From NCBI GenBank assembly GCA_947036575.1, contig CAMQSH010000051.1:1-12078 (forward strand): a DNA stretch of 12,078 bases. Reading direction: 5' to 3'. Below the pieces are notes generated by a model that saw nothing but the letters and a program-made list of their open reading frames with translations, did no database searches and was not told the origin of the DNA. How positions within the stretch are numbered: the first letter of the stretch is position 1; the number at the start of each line of letters is the position of its first letter. The translations under genes were made by a program, and so were the position numbers. This document shows, piece after piece, positions 7,033 to 12,078 of this stretch. The stretch comes from an uncultured Brevinema sp. Lineage in GTDB: Bacteria > Spirochaetota > Brevinematia > Brevinematales > Brevinemataceae.

Positions 7033-7561
7033 CAATTTATTTGTAGGAACAGAGTTATCTGGAAATCAAATTATTAAAAAACAAACCAAATTGTGCGATA
7101 TTTTAACATACTATCTAAATCAGCCAACCAGTGCTGATTTAGATAGTATCATTTATGAAGTATCTATCCATGAGAATAGTAAAAACCCTAAAGATGGGGA
7201 TTTATCTTTTGGAATTTCTGCTATCAATTCAGGAGATATTGATGGTGAATACTATATGACAAAAGGTCACTTTCATACAGATTCTTCTAAAGCTGAATAT
7301 TACTGGGGTATCTCTGGAAAAGGATTGCTCTTATTAATGGATAGAGATAGAAATTATACTATTCATGAAGTTTACCCTGGGGCTTTATTATATATTGCTG
7401 GGCACATGGCACATAGATTAGTTAATATTGGAGATAAATTATTAAATGTTGGAGCTTGTTGGCATGCTATAAGTGGTTATGACTATGAGACTATTAAAAA
7501 TTTAGGATTTCCTATAAGAGTTTTCAAAAATGCGAACTCTTATAAAATAATTACAATATAA
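7022..7561 (+). CDS. Cupin-type glucose-6-phosphate isomerase
   Basis: This is a small single-cupin isomerase (179 aa) unrelated to the classical sugar-isomerase-fold Pgi. It interconverts glucose 6-phosphate and fructose 6-phosphate using a bound metal. The motif GHFHTDSSKAEYYWGISGKGLLLLM (82-106) and AGHMAHRLVNIG (126-137) are visible. Candidate metal ligands are His83, His85, Glu92 and His131. Their spacing (+2, +7, +39) equals that of the known Pyrococcus furiosus enzyme ligands (88, 90, 97, 136, from memory). The start at 7022 overlaps the EIID gene by 11 bases; GGGAG just upstream (about 7008-7012) can serve as ribosome site. In this operon it would route glucose 6-phosphate from the MalX-like permease, or a related phosphate, into fructose 6-phosphate. 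A related hexose 6-phosphate substrate is possible. Confidence 0.88.
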   Translation: MFSNNLFVGTELSGNQIIKKQTKLCDILTYYLNQPTSADLDSIIYEVSIHENSKNPKDGDLSFGISAINSGDIDGEYYMTKGHFHTDSSKAEYYWGISGKGLLLLMDRDRNYTIHEVYPGALLYIAGHMAHRLVNIGDKLLNVGACWHAISGYDYETIKNLGFPIRVFKNANSYKIITI

Positions 7562-7577
7562 CACGAAGAGGATTACT

Positions 7578-9323
7578 ATGCCCTATTTACCATTTAAATC
7601 ACAATATAACACTCACCCTCAAATCAACATTAAAGGGTTTGAGAAAGAAGTGTGGCAAGGATATGATAATATTATCCAAATCATAAAAGAAAAACAACCT
7701 AAGGTATTAGTTATAGACTGCTATCATGGAGTTAACTATAAAGAACTAGAAGAATATTTAATTAAAGAATTACACCCTGATTTATCTATCTGTGCTGATG
7801 ATGCAGCGTTTACAGCAGATGAAATTAAAACAAAAATGTTAGATCATATCACCGATGATAGAGTCTTTGGTGTAATGTCTTTTCACAAACTAGAGCAATT
7901 TTTCCATCAAGATAAAATTGAACAATTCCAAAAACAAATAACATCAAACTCTGGTCTTGTAATTGTCTATGGAGTGGGTGCTAGTTTAATTACCAAAGGA
8001 GATACCCTTGTATACGCTGATCTTGCTAGGTGGGAATTACAAATGCGTTACCGTTCTGGGGAGCTTGCTAACTGGAGAGATGATAATTATAACGAAGATA
8101 TTCTAAGACGTTACAAAAGAGGCTACTTTATGGAGTGGCGTTGGGCTGATGAACATAAAAAGTCTATTTATAATGAAATTGATCTTTATTTAGATACTAA
8201 TGAAAAAAATGATCCTAAAATGATTACAGGAAATGCTTTTTTAGAAGGATTAAAACAAGCTTCCTTAAAACCTTTTCGTCTAAAACCTTATTTTGACCCT
8301 GGAGTATGGGGTGGTCAATGGATGAAAGAAGTTTGTCACCTTGATCCTTCTAAACAAAATTATGCTTGGTCTTTTGACGGTGTTCCAGAAGAAAATAGTA
8401 TTTTGTTGAATTATAATAATATTGTCCTTGAAGTACCTTCGATTAATATAGTGTTCCTCTATCCTAAAAATTTATTAGGAGAAAGAGTTTTTGCTCGTTT
8501 TGGGGCTGAGTTTCCTATTCGATTTGACTTCTTAGATACGATGAAAGGACAAAATTTGAGTCTTCAAGTACACCCTACAGTAGAATATGCCTATAAAAAT
8601 TTTGGCATTAAATATACTCAAGATGAAAGTTATTATATTCTCGATGCTACTGATGATGCTGTAGTATATTTAGGCTTAAAAGACAATGTCGACAGTAAAA
8701 AAATGATTCTTGATTTAAAATCTGCTGAAAAAGGAGAAATTACTTTCCCCGCAGATGATTATATCAATATGCTCCCTTGTAAAAAACACGATCATTTTCT
8801 TATTCCTGCAGGCACTTTACATTGTTCTGGAACTAATACTATGGTTTTAGAAATTAGTGCGACCCCTTATATTTTTACATTCAAATTATGGGATTGGGAT
8901 AGAGTAGGACTTGATGGATTACCTAGACCTGTACATGTTGACCATGGAAGCAAAGTAATTCAATGGGATAGAACAACTCAGTGGACTAAGGATAATCTTG
9001 TCAATAATATCACTGTAATTGAAGAAAATAAAAATTATAAAAAAGAAAAAACCGGACTGCATGAATTTGAGTTTATTGAAACAAACAGGTATACTATAGA
9101 TAAAGAAGTAACTATTTCCTCACAAGGTAGTGTACACATGCTAAACCTTGTAGAAGGGGAAGAAATCACTATTTTGAGTGTTGATAGCTCTTTTGATCCT
9201 CTTATAATCCATTATGCTGAGACCTTTATTATCCCTTGTGCTTGTAAGCAGTACAAAATCATTCCTTCTGGAAACTCAATAGGTAAAACAGTAAAAGTTA
9301 TGCAAGCTCTTGTAAAAGGATAG
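7578..9323 (+). CDS. Class I mannose-6-phosphate isomerase fused to a kinase-like domain without P-loop
   Basis: Residues about 225-581 form a class I (ManA-type) cupin isomerase, converting mannose 6-phosphate to fructose 6-phosphate. GVWGGQWMKEV (242-252) opens it. SLQVHP supplies predicted zinc ligands Gln330 and His332, Glu350 lies in the DESYYIL segment, and His415 in PAGTLHCSG; the DWDR motif is at 439-442. Ordinary ManA is about 310-390 residues. The extra N-terminal 210 residues resemble a uridine-kinase-like P-loop fold: a strand at 42-47 (KVLVID), LVIVYGVGASLI (127-138), then LARWELQMRYR, RRYKRGYFMEWRWADEHK and a final DLYLDTN. The Walker A position reads DCYHGVNYKEL and lacks G-K-S/T, so ATP binding is not expected. 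AGAGGA (7567-7572) precedes the ATG. I think relatives with this architecture exist in Firmicutes, but this is from memory. The role of the N-terminal domain is unknown. Confidence 0.85.
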   Translation: MPYLPFKSQYNTHPQINIKGFEKEVWQGYDNIIQIIKEKQPKVLVIDCYHGVNYKELEEYLIKELHPDLSICADDAAFTADEIKTKMLDHITDDRVFGVMSFHKLEQFFHQDKIEQFQKQITSNSGLVIVYGVGASLITKGDTLVYADLARWELQMRYRSGELANWRDDNYNEDILRRYKRGYFMEWRWADEHKKSIYNEIDLYLDTNEKNDPKMITGNAFLEGLKQASLKPFRLKPYFDPGVWGGQWMKEVCHLDPSKQNYAWSFDGVPEENSILLNYNNIVLEVPSINIVFLYPKNLLGERVFARFGAEFPIRFDFLDTMKGQNLSLQVHPTVEYAYKNFGIKYTQDESYYILDATDDAVVYLGLKDNVDSKKMILDLKSAEKGEITFPADDYINMLPCKKHDHFLIPAGTLHCSGTNTMVLEISATPYIFTFKLWDWDRVGLDGLPRPVHVDHGSKVIQWDRTTQWTKDNLVNNITVIEENKNYKKEKTGLHEFEFIETNRYTIDKEVTISSQGSVHMLNLVEGEEITILSVDSSFDPLIIHYAETFIIPCACKQYKIIPSGNSIGKTVKVMQALVKG

Positions 9324-9331
9324 AGATCACA

Positions 9332-10150
9332 ATGTTCAGGCCAACGTTAAACCTTTCTTTTGACTTTGAAAAAATGTCTATGGAATTTATCAATAAAACC
9401 AAATGCTCTCAAAATACAGAACATAGAAGTTTAGATTCGATTAGAGCTTCTCTTTTAGATCCTAAATGTACAGGTCCAGAAACTGTATATAGTATCAATA
9501 TGGATGTATATCAAGAAAGTCATCTATCTGATTTACAACAAAGAAATCAATTATATGGTGTCGTGATGTATGCATCTGGAAAATTAGGGCAAGAGGCTGT
9601 ACGTAGTCAAGGTCATTTACATGCTATTAGCCCATTTTCTCAAACAAGAACAGGAGAAGTTTATCAAATATGGCAAGGGGAAGCTTATATTTGTATGCAA
9701 AAATCTAAGGACGAAGGTGAGTTTTCTTTCTATGCTGTCCTCGCTAAACCTGGAGATATTGTAGTCGTACACCATGATTGGATACACGCTACCGTTAATG
9801 CTAATCCTAATCAAACTCTTGTATTTGGTGCTTGGTGTTGTAGAGATTATGCTTTTGAATATGATTTTGTTAGAGAAAAAAAAGGAATGGCTTACTATCC
9901 TATTTATAATGGTAATGATATAGAGTGGATACAAAATCAACACTATGAAAAAGTAGATATTACTCTTTCTACACCACCCTCTTATGAGGAATTTGGTATT
10001 AAACAACAAGAGTGTATTTATAAACAGTATACCAAAAATCAAAATTTATTCGAATTTATTATTAATCCCAACAAACATCTAGAAAAATGGGATTTATACA
10101 AAAAAAATATAACAAATTTATATTTAAACAGGAGTTTATATGAAGTCTAA
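9332..10150 (+). CDS. Second, divergent cupin isomerase of the glucose-6-phosphate isomerase family
   Basis: The 272-residue protein has the same cupin pattern as the 7022 gene, with longer flanks. RSQGHLHAISPFSQTRTGEVYQIWQGEAYICMQ (91-123), GDIVVVHHDWIHATVN (141-156) and FGAWCCRDYAFEYDFVRE (165-182) are visible. Candidate metal ligands are His95, His97, Glu109 and His152. The gap between HxH and Glu is 12 rather than the 7 of the archaeal-type enzyme, so the active-site loop differs. About 95 N-terminal and 90 C-terminal residues flank the cupin core. It may isomerise glucose 6-phosphate or another hexose 6-phosphate entering through the PTS; the exact substrate is not decided by sequence. 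The ribosome site is modest (AGGA at 9317-9320). The gene ends with an 11-base overlap into the EIICB gene. Confidence 0.75.
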   Translation: MFRPTLNLSFDFEKMSMEFINKTKCSQNTEHRSLDSIRASLLDPKCTGPETVYSINMDVYQESHLSDLQQRNQLYGVVMYASGKLGQEAVRSQGHLHAISPFSQTRTGEVYQIWQGEAYICMQKSKDEGEFSFYAVLAKPGDIVVVHHDWIHATVNANPNQTLVFGAWCCRDYAFEYDFVREKKGMAYYPIYNGNDIEWIQNQHYEKVDITLSTPPSYEEFGIKQQECIYKQYTKNQNLFEFIINPNKHLEKWDLYKKNITNLYLNRSLYEV

Positions 10151-11681
10151 GATTAATTTTTGGGACTTTTTCCAAAATTTTGGAAAATCATTAATGTTAC
10201 CAGTTGCCTTATTAGCAGCTATGGGTATTTTACTAGGTATTGGATCATCCCTAAGTGGAAAAGCAGTATTAGAGGTCTTACCCTTTTTAGGCAATCCTGT
10301 TTTACAACTTATCTTTAAGTTTATGACTTCTATAGGTCTTTTTGCTTTTATCAATTTACCTATATTATTTGCAATGGCTATTCCTTTAGGATTAGTAAAA
10401 CAAGAAAAAGGTATTGCTGCCTTTTCTGGTTATGTAGGATTTGTTGTTCTTAATCTCTCTATTAATTTCTTCTTAAAAGAAACAGGTCAACTTGCAACAG
10501 GATCTCTTCGTGATGCTGGCCAAGCAATGATTATGGGGATTCATAGTATTGATACAGGCGTACTCGGTGGTGTTTTGGTTGGTGTTATTGTTTATCATCT
10601 TCATAATAAATTTTATGAAATACAATTACCTGATGCCTTGGCATTTTTTGGGGGAACTAGATTTGTTCCTATTATTACCGCTTTTACTATTTCTATAGTT
10701 GGTTTAATAGTACCATTAATTTGGCCATTCTTTGATAATGGAATCAGAAGCATAGGTGCTGTTATCCAAAATGCTGGCGTATTTGGACCATTTTTATTTA
10801 TCGCTAGTGAGCGTCTTTTATTACCTTTTGGTTTACATCATATTCTCGTTGCAGCTGTTCGTTTTACCTCTATTGGTGGAGAAGCTCTTATTAATGGCGA
10901 AGTAGTTGCTGGAGCATTAAATATTTATTACGCAGAATTGGGTAATGGATTACCTTTTACACCAGAAGCAACAAGATTTCTTTCTCAAGCAAAAATGCCT
11001 TTCTTATCTTTTGGATTACCAGGAGCTGCATTAGCAATGTATCATACCGCCCGTAAAGAAAATCAAAGTACTGTAAAAAGTTTGTTATTATCTGGAGCTT
11101 TATCTTGTGCTGTAGCAGGGATTTCAGAGCCTATAGAATTTTTATTTTTATTTATTAGCCCTATATTATATCTTTTTCACACAGTGTTGGCTGGAACTGG
11201 AGCTTTAGTCTTAGCAGTTTTACAAGTTACTGTTGGTAATACAGACGGAAATTTAATAGATTTATTTATTTTCGGTGTTCTCCAAGGACTTCAAACTAAA
11301 TGGTATTTGATAGTATTAGTAGGTACTGTTTGGTTTGCCATCTATTATTTTGTATTCAAATTTGCTATTATTAAATTGGATTTAAAAACACCTGGAAGAG
11401 ATGTTGCAACTACAAACGTACAATCATCAGGTAAAACCTTAAAAAATTATGCTGCTGAAAAAATGCTTGAAGGTCTCGGTGGTAAAGAAAATATGGTTTC
11501 TTTAGATAATTGTATCACAAGATTGAGAATATCTTTAAAAGATTCTAGTCTTGTTCAAGAAGCTATGATTAAAGAAGCGGGTGCTATCAATGTGGTTATT
11601 TTAGACAAATCTAATGTCCAAGTAATTATTGGACCACAAGTACATATTGTAAAAAATCAAATTCAAAAAATTCTCGACTAA
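10140..11681 (+). CDS. malX: MalX-like PTS EIICB, glucose/maltose family
   Basis: A 513-residue membrane permease closely resembling E. coli MalX as I remember it. The FGKSLMLPVALLAAMGILLGIGSSLS start, the LPDALAFFGGTRFVPII segment (163-179), ERLLLPFGLHHILVAAVRFT (224-243), ATRFLSQAKMP, GISEPIEFLFLF (327-338) and VTVGNTDGNLIDLFIFG (363-379) cover EIIC to about residue 415. A short linker (KTPGRD...) leads to the EIIB domain, about 435-513. SLDNCITRLR there contains the phosphorylated Cys458. There is no EIIA domain, so a Crr-type EIIA must act in trans. Members carry glucose and maltose; the substrate here is inferred. Its presence beside a mannose-family permease gives the operon two independent PTS entry routes. 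AGGAG at 10131-10135 precedes the start, and the operon terminator follows its stop. Confidence 0.9.
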   Translation: MKSKINFWDFFQNFGKSLMLPVALLAAMGILLGIGSSLSGKAVLEVLPFLGNPVLQLIFKFMTSIGLFAFINLPILFAMAIPLGLVKQEKGIAAFSGYVGFVVLNLSINFFLKETGQLATGSLRDAGQAMIMGIHSIDTGVLGGVLVGVIVYHLHNKFYEIQLPDALAFFGGTRFVPIITAFTISIVGLIVPLIWPFFDNGIRSIGAVIQNAGVFGPFLFIASERLLLPFGLHHILVAAVRFTSIGGEALINGEVVAGALNIYYAELGNGLPFTPEATRFLSQAKMPFLSFGLPGAALAMYHTARKENQSTVKSLLLSGALSCAVAGISEPIEFLFLFISPILYLFHTVLAGTGALVLAVLQVTVGNTDGNLIDLFIFGVLQGLQTKWYLIVLVGTVWFAIYYFVFKFAIIKLDLKTPGRDVATTNVQSSGKTLKNYAAEKMLEGLGGKENMVSLDNCITRLRISLKDSSLVQEAMIKEAGAINVVILDKSNVQVIIGPQVHIVKNQIQKILD

Positions 11682-11703
11682 ATCTATAATTATTATATGA
11701 GAT

Positions 11704-11739
11704 AAAAACCACCTTCTATAATATAAGAAGGTGGTTTTT
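11704..11739. terminator. Rho-independent terminator after the PTS operon
   Basis: AAAAACCACCTTCT (11704-11717) and AGAAGGTGGTTTTT (11726-11739) form a perfect 14-base stem with an eight-base loop, followed by ATTTTT. It begins 22 bases after the EIICB stop. The A-run on the left arm would also allow termination of transcription from the opposite side. Confidence 0.93.
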
Positions 11740-11775
11740 ATTTTTAATCAAATTTTAGATGCATAAGAAAAAATA

Positions 11776-11804
11776 TAGACAAAGCACGTTATCTATAATA
11801 TAAT
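11776..11804 (+). promoter_or_regulatory. Promoter of the substrate-binding lipoprotein gene
   Basis: TAGACA (11776-11781; five of six bases match TTGACA) and TATAAT (11799-11804) are 17 bases apart. A second TATAAT overlaps at 11794-11799. The site lies between the strong terminator and the next gene, as expected for a new transcript, with a short 5' leader of about 15 bases. Confidence 0.55.
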
Positions 11805-11814
11805 TAACTATCAT

Positions 11815-11821
11815 AGGAGGT
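11815..11821 (+). promoter_or_regulatory. Consensus ribosome binding site
   Basis: AGGAGGT stands five bases before ATG 11827 and fixes the start of the last gene. It is the strongest site in the window together with that of the EIIA gene. Confidence 0.8.
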
Positions 11822-11826
11822 AGAGA

Positions 11827-12078
11827 ATGAAAAATATAGGATTATTAGTTAGTATACTATTAATACTTTCTTGTGTCCAACAAGTAGAAGAAAAAAACAC
11901 TCTTATTATAGGGGTTGAAGCAGATGCTATCACATTATTCCCCTATCATTCTAATGATACCCCTTCCACAAGTGTTTCCTCACAAATATATGATCGATTG
12001 ATAGAAAAAGATAACAGTACAGGTGATCTTATTCCATCATTAGCAACAGAGTGGACATTTCTTTCCCCTACTATTTTA
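11827..12078 (+). CDS. Peptide/nickel-type ABC transporter substrate-binding lipoprotein, N-terminal part (3' end outside window)
   Basis: The 84 visible codons start MKNIGLLVSILLILSC, a lipoprotein signal peptide with lipidated Cys16 in the lipobox LILSC. NTLIIGVEADAITLFPYHSNDTPSTSVSSQIYDRLIEKDNSTGDLIPSLATEW follows. This is the standard opening of the family 5 solute-binding proteins (DppA/OppA type): a first strand, a P-x-x-x-x-D/N-T segment, I-Y-D-x-L, and L-I-P-x-L-A-x-x-W. These proteins capture peptides, nickel or other solutes for an ABC importer; the ligand cannot be told from this part. It is a separate transcription unit after the terminator. The first 20 bases are identical to the starts of the ankyrin genes at 829 and 1557. 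The reading frame runs off the right edge. Confidence 0.88.
   Translation, partial: MKNIGLLVSILLILSCVQQVEEKNTLIIGVEADAITLFPYHSNDTPSTSVSSQIYDRLIEKDNSTGDLIPSLATEWTFLSPTIL

Noticed and set aside
9617..10042. 141-codon open frame on the - strand
   Set aside because: It is antisense to the second cupin isomerase gene, is low in complexity (Ile/Phe/Ser-rich) and has no ribosome site.
10136..10354. 72-codon open frame on the - strand over the start of the EIICB gene
   Set aside because: It overlaps the well-supported EIICB N-terminus and has no supporting motif.
1..12078. Insertion sequence, integrase or tRNA attachment site
   Set aside because: I saw no transposase or integrase frame, terminal inverted repeats with target duplications, or tRNA gene in the window.

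Overview
The window is AT-rich DNA (my impression is about 30% G+C) from a bacterium. Nearly everything reads on the + strand. Lipoproteins with relaxed lipoboxes and a family of secreted ankyrin-repeat proteins, together with the low G+C, suggest a host-associated spirochaete such as a Brachyspira- or Brevinema-like organism. That is a tentative inference: no rRNA or other taxonomic marker is present, and the phosphotransferase (PTS) operon would also be at home in a Firmicute.

Layout. (1) 1-601: C-terminal part of an HNH nuclease of the DUF1524/GmrSD type, cut by the left edge. (2) 602-3344: an ankyrin cluster, made of a broken duplicate (about 621-812), a 240-residue exported ankyrin protein, and a 595-residue ankyrin lipoprotein with two ankyrin blocks and an unassigned C-terminal region. 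(3) 3345-4340: an intergenic stretch with a possible leader ORF, then a GntR/HutC-type regulator. (4) 4341-11739: one tightly packed eight-gene operon with a well-formed promoter overlapped by an inverted repeat, and a strong terminator at the end. (5) 11740-12078: promoter, strong ribosome binding site and 5' part of a peptide-type ABC transporter substrate-binding lipoprotein, cut by the right edge.

The operon is the main item. It encodes a complete mannose-family PTS permease as four separate proteins (IIA, IIB, IIC, IID), a cupin-type glucose-6-phosphate isomerase, a class I mannose-6-phosphate isomerase fused to an N-terminal domain that looks like a P-loop kinase without its P-loop, a second and divergent cupin isomerase, and a MalX-like glucose/maltose-family EIICB. 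The simplest reading is uptake and phosphorylation of two kinds of hexose (one mannose-like, one glucose-like) followed by interconversion of the 6-phosphates into fructose 6-phosphate. The GntR/UTRA protein upstream is the likely sensor of a sugar phosphate. EI, HPr and the EIIA partner of the MalX-like protein must be encoded elsewhere.

The most unusual points are the kinase-like/ManA fusion, two different cupin isomerases plus a ManA in one transport operon, the dyad inside the operon promoter, the shared first 20 bases of otherwise unrelated exported proteins, and the recent tandem duplication and decay in the ankyrin cluster.
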